A stretch of 64,000 nucleotides of DNA. Source: Cohnella algarum (lineage in GTDB: Bacteria > Bacillota > Bacilli > Paenibacillales > Paenibacillaceae). The position numbers were made by a program, and so were the translations under genes. Under the pieces are notes generated by a model. That model was not told the origin of the DNA. It ran no database searches and saw nothing but the letters and a program-made list of their open reading frames with translations. The stretch is from assembly GCF_016937515.1 (NCBI RefSeq), contig NZ_JAFHKM010000002.1:4459001-4523000 (forward strand), read 5' to 3'. Below are positions 1 to 8,281 of this stretch, in pieces; the first letter of the stretch is position 1, and each line of letters begins with the position of its first letter.

Positions 1-197
1 CAGAAACCCCCGAGCCTTTGGCCGGCGTAATGCGCCACGGATTCGGTCGACTTCCCTAGAAAGCCTGCCGCGAAGACGATCGCGACCGCCGCGACGACAA
101 ACTGGGCGATCGCATTCCAATCGGCATAATGAGCGACGGCGCTGAGCGCAAATGTCGCAAAGAGCAGCGGGAAAAAAAGCTTTTTCAGACGGACCAC
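1..197 (-). CDS. Calcium/proton antiporter (CAX family), N-terminal part, cut by window edge
   Basis: The minus-strand reading frame open to the window edge encodes about 65 residues: a basic start (VRLKKLFFP), two hydrophobic stretches and the motif GKSTESVAHYAGQRLGGF. This matches the N-terminus of CAX-type cation/H+ exchangers such as B. subtilis YfkE, where the GRATES...GPRIGGL motif precedes the first ion-binding region. The product would be an inner-membrane Ca2+/H+ exchanger. The start is uncertain: GTG at 197 lies inside the only purine-rich stretch (GAGGTGG), and CTG at 188 would have better spacing; no ATG is available before the upstream stop. The gene is divergent from the Asp23 gene. 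Confidence 0.7.
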   Translation of the reverse strand, partial: MVRLKKLFFPLLFATFALSAVAHYADWNAIAQFVVAAVAIVFAAGFLGKSTESVAHYAGQRLGGF

Positions 198-286
198 CTC
201 GGATCGGGTTTCGTGAAGTCAAGCGCTAAGGTCTAATATAACCAGATTTTAGGATAAAATAAATCGGAACCCGATCTTAAGTCCAG

Positions 287-316
287 TTGCTTGCGCGGGG
301 GAAATTCCGATACAAT
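287..316 (+). promoter_or_regulatory. Sigma-A-type promoter for the first Asp23 gene
   Basis: TTGCTT (287-292) and TACAAT (311-316) are separated by 18 bp, 34 bp before the ATG at 350. The ribosome binding site GGGAGAGTGAG follows. Confidence 0.6.
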
Positions 317-349
317 GGAATTACGAAATAACGGGAGAGTGAGCCGCCG

Positions 350-730
350 ATGACCGAACATTTGCAGGATGGATTAATTCGAATTTCAAACGATGTCGTC
401 GCAACGATTGCCGGAATGGCGGCATTGGAAACTCCGGGAGTCGCCGCTATGTCGGGAGGTATTTCGGAAGGACTTGCCAAACGCTTGAGCGGCCGAAACG
501 CGCAGAAGGGCGTTTCCGTGGAAGTCGGCCAGGTGGAGGCGGCGATCGATTTGCGGATCGTCGTTCAATTCGGAATTCCGATTCAGGAAGTCGGCGTCCG
601 GCTGCAGAACAACGTGCGCGAAGCGGTAGAGAATATGACGGGCCTTCGGGTCGTCGAAGTGAACGTGAAGGTCGAAGGCGTTGCCTTCAAAGACGAACCG
701 GAAACGGAAGACGCGAATCGAGTCAAATGA
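350..730 (+). CDS. Asp23/Gls24 family envelope stress protein
   Basis: The 126-residue protein has the Asp23/Gls24 pattern: an N-terminal IRISNDVVATIAGMAALETPGV segment split over two strands and a helix, a central hydrophobic strand (AIDLRIVVQFG), and the VREAVENMTGLRVVEVNVKVEGV ending. Family members are small cytoplasmic or membrane-associated proteins linked to envelope homeostasis; B. subtilis YqhY and YloU are relatives. It has its own promoter and is closed by a hairpin terminator, so it is probably monocistronic. A second family member lies at 50555-50914 in this window; the two differ clearly in sequence. The exact role is unknown. Confidence 0.88.
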   Translation: MTEHLQDGLIRISNDVVATIAGMAALETPGVAAMSGGISEGLAKRLSGRNAQKGVSVEVGQVEAAIDLRIVVQFGIPIQEVGVRLQNNVREAVENMTGLRVVEVNVKVEGVAFKDEPETEDANRVK

Positions 731-779
731 AAACGGCGCCTGCGGGCTGTGAAAACAGCCGACGCAAGGCGCCGTTTTT
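730..779. terminator. Bidirectional intrinsic terminator
   Basis: AAAACGGCGCC pairs with GGCGCCGTTTTT, with an inner GGCTGT/ACAGCC stem. There are T runs on both strands, and it lies between convergent genes. Confidence 0.85.
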
Positions 780-788
780 CGATTCGGT

Positions 789-1987
789 TCAGGAAGCGTT
801 CGCCGTTCTGCGTTGAGAAGTTCTGGCGTTCGATTGCGAGGTTTTGCCGACCCGGTTGTATTCTCTGGAAATGCTGAGCAGCACGCCCATGCCCATCATC
901 AAGCTGAGCATCGACGAGCCTCCGTAGCTGATGAACGGCAGGGTTACGCCCGTAATCGGGATCGCGCCGCTCACGCCCCCATGTTGATCAGCGCCTGGAT
1001 GGCGATCAGGGAAATCAGTCCGATGCCGACCAGCGTCCCGAAACGGTCCGGGCAGCGGATCGAGACGATCAGGCCGCGCCACAGGAACAGAACGTAAAAC
1101 AAAAGGAACAGCGTCGTCCCCACGAAGCCGAGCTCTTCTCCGATGACGGCAAAAATAAAGTCGTTATACGCATACGGCAAATAGAACAGCTTCTGAACGC
1201 TGTTGCCCAGCCCGGTTCCCGTAAACCCGCCGTGACCGAACGCTTCCAGCGAGCGCAGCAATTGCAGCCCGTAGCCCTGGGGATCGGAGAACGGATCGAG
1301 AAAGGCGGTAAAGCGCGCAAGCCGGTAACCGCCGTCGAAATCCGGATTGGCCAGCAAATAAACGCTGAGGCCGAGCGCTCCGATCCCGGCGATGATGCCC
1401 GCCGACAGCAGCAAGTGCTTCAAGTTGGCCCCGCCCGCGACGATGATCGCCGACGCGCACAGCAGCAAGATGACGCACGAGCCCAAATCCGGCTGAAGCA
1501 TGATGAGACCGGCGATAAAGCCGATGACGATCATGACCGGAAGCAAGCCCCGCTTGAACTCGCGGAATTTCTCCTGCTTCTTGGTGATGATGGCCGCCAG
1601 GTAAAGAATGACCGCAAGCTTGGCGAATTCGGTCGGCTGGATGCCGAAGCCGGCGATTTTCAGCCAGCTGCTGGCGCCGTTCACGTCGCCGACGAACGGC
1701 ACGATGAACAGCAGAACGATCGTGAACACCAAGAACGGCAAAAACAGCTTTTTGTACCGTTCGTATGGAATATTCATCAGGACAAGCATGGCCACCGTAC
1801 CGAGCCCGGCCCACATGACCTGCTTTTTCGTGAAGTACAAGGCGTCGTATCCGAAATCCTTCGACACGACCGTCATGCTGGAGCTGGCGCTGAACACCAT
1901 GACAAGCCCGAATCCAACGAGCAAAAGCGTCATGATCAACAGCAAAAAGTCAGGCGTTCCCCGCTGTCCGCTCCCCGGGTTTTTCAT
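789..1987 (-). CDS. ftsW: FtsW/RodA/SpoVE-type SEDS cell-wall polymerase, single-base frameshift
   Basis: The frame from ATG 1987 gives 338 residues with about nine membrane segments and SEDS motifs (FSASSSMTV near the N-terminus, GVNGASSWLK-like DVNGASSWLKIAGFGIQP, PYAYNDFIFAVIGEELGF). It then stops after INMGA. The remaining family motif ITGVTLPFISYGGSS continues in another frame to the stop at 789. Adding one G to the five-base run (C5 on the plus strand, 976-980) joins them as INMGGVSGAIPITG and gives 399 residues, the usual FtsW length. SEDS proteins polymerise glycan strands in the membrane during division or sporulation. Which paralogue this is (FtsW, RodA or SpoVE) is not settled; FtsW is the best fit. 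As an essential-type gene it is more likely a consensus error than a true pseudogene. Confidence 0.85.
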
Positions 1988-2004
1988 TTGCTACCACCCG
2001 GCCG

Positions 2005-2349
2005 TCAAAGAAGGAGCTGCTTCAGCTGCTGGACCCTTTGGTTGGCCGTATCCAAAATCGCGGGCGGAATCGGGGACTCGTATTCCATCCCGTGCGGGAA
2101 CGTAGCGCGGCCTATGTAGACGGATTCAATTTGCAGGATCGCTTCGGGATTTTCCAGTTTGCCTTCGACGGCGCGCGTGTTAATGCGCAGGAAATAATCG
2201 GAGCCGCTTGCGGCGTCGTGAAGCTTGAGATCGTAAGTGGCCCGGCGGTACTCCCATTGCCACCGGACGAAGCCGAGTTTCTCGCCGGAGTCGTCGAGGT
2301 GCGCGAGATCGCTTTTGATGCCGTTCAAGCCCGTATTTTCGAGAATCAT
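2005..2349 (-). CDS. YugN-like family protein
   Basis: This 114-residue protein starts MILENTGLNGIKSDLAHLDD and contains WQWEYRRATYDLKLHD and FPHGMEYESPIPP. That pattern belongs to the YugN-like family, whose function is not established. It has no signal peptide or membrane segment. It lies immediately upstream of the FtsW-type gene on the same strand with a short gap, so the two may be cotranscribed. The start ATG has GGAGGAACC just upstream on the minus strand. Confidence 0.82.
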   Translation of the reverse strand: MILENTGLNGIKSDLAHLDDSGEKLGFVRWQWEYRRATYDLKLHDAASGSDYFLRINTRAVEGKLENPEAILQIESVYIGRATFPHGMEYESPIPPAILDTANQRVQQLKQLLL

Positions 2350-2474
2350 GAAGGTTCCTCCTTAAACATGCCATTCGTGCCAATGTTACCCCTTCATCAT
2401 AGACGGTTTGTCTTTCTTGCGCAAGCCTGCCTTCGGGGGAAATCGCGCAAAAAAGGCGGGAACCGGGACGCCGG

Positions 2475-2505
2475 TTTACAAGGAGGAACCCTTTTCTGAT
2501 ACAAT
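2475..2505 (+). promoter_or_regulatory. Extended -10 promoter for M20 amidohydrolase
   Basis: TTTACA (2475-2480) is followed after 19 bp by TGATACAAT, an extended -10 with TACAAT at 2500-2505. Confidence 0.5.
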
Positions 2506-2537
2506 GAAAGACAAAACGAGGATTGGGGAGCGGCGCT

Positions 2538-3728
2538 GTGAGCCTAAACGAAGAAACGCTGCTGTCGTTGTACGAAAGCATGGTCGAATGGCGGCGGCAT
2601 TTGCATCGGAATCCGGAGCTGTCGTTTCAGGAAAACGAGACGTCCCGCTTTATTGCGGATAAATTGGAAGCCTGGGGCTACGAGGTGGTCAGGGGAATCG
2701 CCGGAACGGGGGTGCTCGGCCGTTTGCGTGGCGGACTGCCGGGGAGGACGATCGCGCTGCGCGCCGATATCGACGCCCTGCCGATTCAGGACGAGAAGTC
2801 GTGCGAATACGCCTCCGCCGTTCCGGACGTCATGCATGCTTGCGGGCATGACGGACATACGGCGGAACTGCTCGGGGTCGCCCGTTATTATTCGCTGCAT
2901 AAGAACGAAACGCGGGGCGACCGCGTGCTGTTGTTTCAACCGGCGGAGGAGGTGCTGCCGGGGGGAGCGCTTCGCATGATCGCCGAAGGAGCGCTGTCCG
3001 GCGTATCGGCGATTTACGGCGTGCATCTGTGGTCGTCGTTTCCGTACGGCATCGCGACGACCCGCCCGGGCGCCTTCATGGCTTCCCCCGACGAATTCGA
3101 GGTGGAGCTCGTCGGCCGGGGCGGACACGGTGGCTTGCCGCATCAAAGCAGGGACGCCCTGTTGGCGGGGGCTCATCTGGTAACCGCGCTCCAGACGGTC
3201 GTGGCGCGCAACGTCAATCCGGTCGATTCGGCCGTCTTGACGGTTGGCCGCCTTCAGTCCGGAACGGGGAACAATATTATCGCCGACAAGTGCAAGCTCG
3301 GCGGGACGATTCGCACCTTCGCGCCGGAAGTCCGGGCGCTCATGAAGCAGCGGCTGGAGGAGGTCGTTCGCCATACCGCCGCCTTGCACGGAGTCGAGGC
3401 GAGGGTGCAGTTTTTCGAGGGCTACCCGCCGGTCGTCAACGACGAGAGGGAAGCGGCGCGGGTGCTGAATATCGCGGCAAACCGGCTCGGTTCGGACCGC
3501 GCCCGCCCGTGCGAGCCGATTATGGCCGGGGAAGATTTTTCCTATTATTTGCAGGAGAGGCCGGGCTGCTTCATCTTCATTGGCGCCGGACGGGAGGACG
3601 GGAGCTCGCCGCCGCATCACCATCCCCGCTTCGATATCGACGAGCGGGCGATGCTGATCGCGGCGGGGCTGCTGATCGCCGTAGCCGACGATGCGGCGGC
3701 GGACGACGAGCCTGCGGCCGGCGCATAA
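2538..3728 (+). CDS. M20 family metallo-amidohydrolase
   Basis: This 396-residue M20D peptidase/amidohydrolase shows the metal-binding motif HACGHDGHTAELLG near residue 105, the general-base region PAEEVLPGG, the lid-domain motif GGHGGLPHQSRDAL and a C-terminal GEDFSYY. Relatives are hippurate hydrolases, N-acetyl-diaminopimelate deacetylases and IAA-amino-acid hydrolases. They remove an acyl group from an N-acyl amino acid using two metal ions in the cytoplasm. The substrate cannot be told from the sequence. GTG at 2538 is preferred because GGGGAG ends 7 nt before it; TTG at 2523 lies upstream in frame without a good site. No dap genes are adjacent, so a lysine-pathway role is not supported. 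Confidence 0.88.
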   Translation: MSLNEETLLSLYESMVEWRRHLHRNPELSFQENETSRFIADKLEAWGYEVVRGIAGTGVLGRLRGGLPGRTIALRADIDALPIQDEKSCEYASAVPDVMHACGHDGHTAELLGVARYYSLHKNETRGDRVLLFQPAEEVLPGGALRMIAEGALSGVSAIYGVHLWSSFPYGIATTRPGAFMASPDEFEVELVGRGGHGGLPHQSRDALLAGAHLVTALQTVVARNVNPVDSAVLTVGRLQSGTGNNIIADKCKLGGTIRTFAPEVRALMKQRLEEVVRHTAALHGVEARVQFFEGYPPVVNDEREAARVLNIAANRLGSDRARPCEPIMAGEDFSYYLQERPGCFIFIGAGREDGSSPPHHHPRFDIDERAMLIAAGLLIAVADDAAADDEPAAGA

Positions 3729-3814
3729 TGCCGGTGCTATATGATGGAACGAATGAGGATCGATCCCTTCGGTGATGCTAAGGCACGGAACCGAAAGGAG
3801 GAATCCGTTTTTTC

Positions 3815-4255
3815 ATGAGAAAAGTATCCGATGTCATGTCGACCGATTGCGTGACCGTTGCTCCTCAAGACAACATTTACGAGTGCGCCGTCAAAATGAA
3901 GGACCACGATATCGGGTTTTTGCCGGTCGTCGAAGGCCGCAAGCTGATCGGCGTCATTACGGACCGGGACCTGGTCATTCGCGGGTATGCCGAGAAGCAC
4001 CCCGGGTCCGAATCCGTCATGACGGTGCTGACCGAAGGCGTCGAAACGATCTCTCCCGACACGTCCGTGGACGAGGCGGTTTCGCTTATGTCTTCCCGGC
4101 AAATTCGCCGCCTGCCCGTCGTAAGCGGCGGAGAGCTGCAAGGCGTCGTTTCGATCGGGGACCTGGCCATTCGGGAAATTTTCGTTCAGGAAGCCGGGGA
4201 AGCGCTCAGCGGGATTTCCGAGCACGAGCACCGGGAATCTTCCTTTATGCATTAA
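3815..4255 (+). CDS. Tandem CBS-domain protein
   Basis: The protein is 146 residues and consists almost entirely of two CBS domains. The first runs about residues 5-60 (VSDVMSTDCVTVAPQDNIYE ... GVITDRDLVIRG) and the second about 70-130 (VETISPDTSVDEAVSLM ... GVVSIGDLAIRE). A charged tail ends SEHEHRESSFMH. Stand-alone CBS pairs bind adenine nucleotides or similar ligands and act as sensors; no partner enzyme is fused or adjacent. AAAGGAGGA precedes the ATG. It is followed by a terminator and looks monocistronic. Confidence 0.88.
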   Translation: MRKVSDVMSTDCVTVAPQDNIYECAVKMKDHDIGFLPVVEGRKLIGVITDRDLVIRGYAEKHPGSESVMTVLTEGVETISPDTSVDEAVSLMSSRQIRRLPVVSGGELQGVVSIGDLAIREIFVQEAGEALSGISEHEHRESSFMH

Positions 4256-4276
4256 GGAGTATGTTTCGCAGGCCGG

Positions 4277-4325
4277 CAAACGCCGTCTCTCAAGAGCCTT
4301 TGGCCTTGGGGGACGGCGTTTCCTT
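4277..4325 (+). terminator. Intrinsic terminator after CBS gene
   Basis: AAACGCCGTC pairs with GACGGCGTTT with an inner CTCAAG/CTTGGG stem, followed by CCTTTT. Confidence 0.65.
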
Positions 4326-4439
4326 TTCGGCATTCCCGTCCCGGAAGACTTATTCGTCGCGGAAATGGACAAAATGCAAAATAAACGCTTTTCGACCTTC
4401 CGCGTTTCGCAGCGGGATTTCGCAAGGAGGATATGGAAC

Positions 4440-6146
4440 ATGCCGTTTGCCGATTCGAAGCCGCTGCTTATGCAATCGGACGGAACTGTGCTGCTGGACG
4501 AGCAGCATCCGAATTACGACGAAGCCGTCCGGTCGCTGAGCGAGTGGGCGGAGCTGATCAAACGTCCCGGGCGCTTCCATACGTACCGCATGACGCCGGT
4601 AACGCTTTGGAACGCGGCCGCGGCGGGCTGGACGGCCGCAACCGTACTCGCGCGGCTTGACGAATTGTGCCGGTACGGGGTGCCGGCCGTCTGGAAAGAC
4701 AAGCTTCGCGCGATTATGCAATCGTATGGCAAACTTCGGCTCGTGCAGGATCGGGAAAAGCTCCTGCTGCGCGCCTCGGATGCGGAGCTGATGAAAGCCG
4801 TCAAAGCGCTAAAGGGACTGGAGACGGCCTGGCTCGGCGCGGATGGCGACGATGCCGTCCGCGTCAAGCCGGAAGCGAGAGGATGGCTGAAGCGGGAGCT
4901 TGCGGCCAAAGGCTATCCGGTCGTGGACGATGCCGGTTACCGCGCCGGCGAAACGCTTGCGGTCGCGTTCCGCGAAGCGGCGGACGACGGCCGCGCTATC
5001 CGGCTCCGCGATTATCAGCGGGAAGCGGCGGAGGCGTTCGCGGATGCCAGCATAGGCGCCGGCGGCAGCGGCGTCGTCGTTTTGCCGTGCGGCGCCGGCA
5101 AAACGTGGGTCGGCATGGCGGCGATGGCCCGGCTGCGCTGCGAGACGCTCATTTTGACGCCGAATGCCGTTTCCGTTTCGCAATGGGTGCGGGAGCTGCT
5201 GCAACATACGACGCTGACGGAATCCGATATCGGCGCGTATACGGGCGAGACGAAAAACGTCCGTCCGGTCACGGTCGCCACCTATCAGGTGCTGACGTAC
5301 CGCAAGCGGAAGGAAGGGGATTATCCGCACTGGAAGCTGTTCGGGGAGCGAAATTGGGGGCTCATCATCTACGACGAGGTTCATCTGCTCCCCGCTCCCG
5401 TGTTCCGGTTGACGGCCGAGCTGCAGGCGACTCGGAGGCTCGGACTGACCGCCACGCTCGTTCGGGAAGACGGCAGAGCCGGCGACGTGTTCGCCCTGAT
5501 CGGCCCGAAAAAGTACGAACTTCCGTGGTTTCGCACCGCATCGGAAGGCTGGATCGCGAAAGCTTCGTGCCGGGAAGTGAGAGTGCCGCTGAACGGGAGC
5601 GCGGCTTTGATGTACGCGTCGGCCGCAAGGCGCGAGCGCTTCCGGATCGCTTCGGAAAACCCGGCGAAAGCCGAATTCGTGCGGCGCCTGCTCAGCCGCC
5701 ATCCCGACGAGCCTACGCTCATCATCGGCCAGTACTTGAATCAGCTTCGCGATATCGCCGAATCTTTGTCGCTGCCGGTCATCACGGGAAGCACTCCGCA
5801 AAAGGAGCGGCGAGAGCTGTTCGACCGCTTTAACGCCGGCGGGCTCAGGGCGCTCGTCGTATCCAAAGTCGCCAACTTCGCCATCGATTTGCCGGACGCT
5901 GCCGTCGCGATCCAGCTGTCCGGCAGCTACGGCTCCAGGCAGGAGGAGGCGCAGCGGCTGGGCCGGATTTTGCGGCCGAAAAGTTCCAAAAGGGAAGCGC
6001 TGTTTTATACGCTTGTCAGCGAAGGGACGGAGGAAGTGGAATACGCGCGCAAGCGGCAACGGTTTTTGCTCGAGCAGGGCTACCGGTACGAAATCGAGTT
6101 TTGCGGCGATCGCTCGGAAACACCGATGGAAGGAGCGGGAACATGA
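4440..6146 (+). CDS. XPB/Ssl2-type superfamily 2 DNA helicase
   Basis: This 568-residue helicase has motif Q/I LRDYQREAAEAF and PCGAGKT, motif II IIYDEVHLLPA (DEVH box), motif III LGLTATLVREDG and motif VI QRLGRILRP. The LTATLVREDG motif and the overall order are typical of bacterial XPB/ERCC3-like helicases. An N-terminal region of about 200 residues precedes the motor. ATG 4440 is chosen because AAGGAGG (4424-4430) lies 9 nt upstream; a longer in-frame start at 4365 has no site. It overlaps the next gene by ATGA, so translation is coupled. XPB-like helicases with such a partner are known from actinobacteria and some Firmicutes and are thought to act in DNA repair or remodelling; the role here is inferred. 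Confidence 0.88.
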   Translation: MPFADSKPLLMQSDGTVLLDEQHPNYDEAVRSLSEWAELIKRPGRFHTYRMTPVTLWNAAAAGWTAATVLARLDELCRYGVPAVWKDKLRAIMQSYGKLRLVQDREKLLLRASDAELMKAVKALKGLETAWLGADGDDAVRVKPEARGWLKRELAAKGYPVVDDAGYRAGETLAVAFREAADDGRAIRLRDYQREAAEAFADASIGAGGSGVVVLPCGAGKTWVGMAAMARLRCETLILTPNAVSVSQWVRELLQHTTLTESDIGAYTGETKNVRPVTVATYQVLTYRKRKEGDYPHWKLFGERNWGLIIYDEVHLLPAPVFRLTAELQATRRLGLTATLVREDGRAGDVFALIGPKKYELPWFRTASEGWIAKASCREVRVPLNGSAALMYASAARRERFRIASENPAKAEFVRRLLSRHPDEPTLIIGQYLNQLRDIAESLSLPVITGSTPQKERRELFDRFNAGGLRALVVSKVANFAIDLPDAAVAIQLSGSYGSRQEEAQRLGRILRPKSSKREALFYTLVSEGTEEVEYARKRQRFLLEQGYRYEIEFCGDRSETPMEGAGT

Positions 6147-8163
6147 ATTTGGCGGAGACGCTGTCCAGACTGCCGGACGAGGCGCTCTTTTCGCTTCGGT
6201 CCGAGCCGCTGCTGGCGTCGAGGCTGGCATCCGGCGGCACTCTGGAGCGGACGCTCGCGGATCGGAGCTGGGCGAAGGAGTGGCTTGATGCCGCGGGCTC
6301 ATCCGTCAGGGAGACGCTCGAGTGGATTGTCGGGCGATACGGGGCGATGCCTTTCGAGGCGGAAAAGCTGGAGCGGGAGATGCGGCACGCCACCCGCTGG
6401 ACCGGAGCGGAAATCCGGGTAGCGCTCATTCGCCTGCGAAAATCGGGGATCGTGTTTGCGGTACGCAAGCTGTGGGGGGAAACGCTTATGTACGTTCCGA
6501 CGGATACGGCCGCCATGTGGAGGCGTCTGCTGCTGCCGGTCCGAAGCGCGCCGCTGGAAACGGGCGAGGAGCGAAACGTCCGGAAGCCGGAGGCCGATTA
6601 CCGGCCGCCGCTGTCGATTCAACTGCTCGCCGTTTGGTCCGACATCCGGAAAACCGGACTGCCTCTTACCTCGAAAGGACTTCCCCACAAAACGGCCGCC
6701 GCGCGAATTGCCGGAAGTTTGCGCTTTGCCGCTTCCGAGCTCGGCGCCATCGCGTTCGCGCTGCCGAATGCGGAGGGCTGCCCCCGCCTCTGTCGCTGGC
6801 TCTCGACCTGGGCCTGCTGACGGGCGTCCTCGTCAGGGAGCCGTCCGCGATCGCGGCCGCTCCGGATCCTCAGTGCCCGAGCGAGTGGGCCGACCTGCTC
6901 CCGGAGCAATTCGACCGGCTGCTGCTGGGGCAAATCATCGACCGGTTCGCTTCGCAGCAGCCGCTTCTGTTCGGCGCGGCCGTCGCGATTTCGCAGCTTG
7001 TCCCGTTTCGGTGGCATGTCGAACGGGAGGCGCGCGCCGGACTTCCCGAAGAAGCGTCGGCCGATTTCGCGGCGTGGATCCGACTGCTCGAAGCGTTCGG
7101 CTGGATCGAGAGGGGCGAGTGGAGATCCGAAAGCGTTTTGCGCTGGAAGATCGACCCCGGATTCGCCGAGGAAGACGGGGAACCGATAAAGCGAGCTTCG
7201 GCGGAAAAAGCTTTCGTGCTGCCGGACTTGGAAATTATGGTGCCGCCCGGGGTGCCCGTCGGCCCAAGATGGCTCCTGGAGGAAATCGCCGACCGAAAGG
7301 CTGTCGATGTCGTGTCGACGTATGCGTTGACGAAAGAAGCCTGCGTAGCGGCCGGCAGGCGAGGCTACGATCCGGAGTCGCTGCTCGCGGCGCTTGAGCG
7401 GATTTGCGAAGGCGAACTGCCGGGCAACGTGCGTCTCGTCGTCCGGGACTGGTTTCGGACGATCGGCAAAGCTTCGGTCGAAAGCGCCGTTTTGCTTCGC
7501 ATCGGCGACGAGAAGCTGACGTCGCTGATCGAACGGGATCCCCGGGCGCAGTCGATGCTGGCGGAAAAAATCGGACCCCGAGTTTACCGGATTCTGCCCG
7601 AGCGCGCAGACGATGTCGGCCGATGGATTGCTGAATTCGGATACTCGACCGACAGGGCTGCCGATTCTCCGGCGCTGCCGGCGGGGAAGAAAGAGACGGC
7701 GGGAGACTTGCGCGCGAAAGCCCCGGCAGCGGGGACGGCCGCCAAACCGGCCGAAGCGGCGATCGGCGGAGGAAGCGGCGGCGGATGGGCGCTGCGCCGC
7801 CATGAGTTGGGCTATTACGAGCAGGATCCGCTGCTTCCGGACGAAACGGAACTGTTTCCCGGGGTGGACGGGATTCCCGCTTCGTGGTTGAGCAAGCCCG
7901 CCGCCTACCATCCCTCGACTCGCCGGAAGCTGATCGAGCGGGCGATCGCCTGGCGAACGGCGCTGCGCATCGGCAGCGGGCAGGCGGGGCGGATTTTCGT
8001 GCCGGAAACGCTCGACGGAGACGAGGGAGGCTGGCGCGTGTCGGGAACGGTTCGGCCGGACGGCCCGTTCGGGGCAAGCGATTCGCCGGGAACCGAAGGG
8101 AAATTGACGCTGACGGCGGACGAATTCGGGGAGATGATGATCGTCCTGCCCGGAAAGCCGTAA
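6143..8163 (+). CDS. Helicase-associated protein partner of XPB, single-base frameshift
   Basis: The gene starts at ATG 6143 inside the stop of the helicase gene. The first frame gives about 226 residues (MNLAETLSRLPDEALFSLRS...) ending in an early stop at 6820. The rest, from LPPPLSLALDLGLLTGVL to VLPGKP, continues in another frame to 8163. One extra C in the run C5 at 6781-6785 restores a continuous 673-residue protein. The C-terminal half includes RVYRILPERADDVGRWIAEF, resembling the helicase-C-like domain of proteins encoded beside XPB helicases (for example mycobacterial Rv0862c next to ercc3). The function is unknown but coupling to the helicase is clear. The stop codon is embedded in the target duplication of an insertion sequence. 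Confidence 0.78.
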
Positions 8164-8167
8164 CGGC
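8159..8167. repeat. Left target-site duplication of ISLre2-like element
   Basis: CGTAACGGC recurs at 9758-9766; the shared block extends to CCGTAACGGC (8158-8167 and 9757-9766). The TAA stop of the helicase-associated gene is inside it. Confidence 0.75.
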
Positions 8168-8222
8168 GATAGTGTAAAATCTCTGTGGGTGTAGGAATTG
8201 GAAAAAGCGGATATAGAAAAAG

Positions 8223-8278
8223 AGCTTCTCCCTTGGTAAAGTGATGTTTGCGCACAACACACCAAGAAGGAGGAAGCT
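8223..8278 (+). promoter_or_regulatory. Hairpin occluding transposase ribosome binding site
   Basis: AGCTTCTCCCTTGG (8223-8236) pairs with CCAAGAAGGAGGAAGCT (8262-8278) through 6+3+5 base pairs with two small bulges. The AAGGAGG site (8267-8273) lies within the 3' arm. Transcripts entering from outside would fold and hide the site. Confidence 0.6.
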
Positions 8279-8281
8279 CCT

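Noticed and set aside
971..985. Programmed ribosomal frameshift in the ftsW-type gene
   Set aside because: There is no typical slippery heptamer or stimulator, SEDS proteins are not known to use frameshifting, and the same single-base loss occurs in two other genes at C/G runs.
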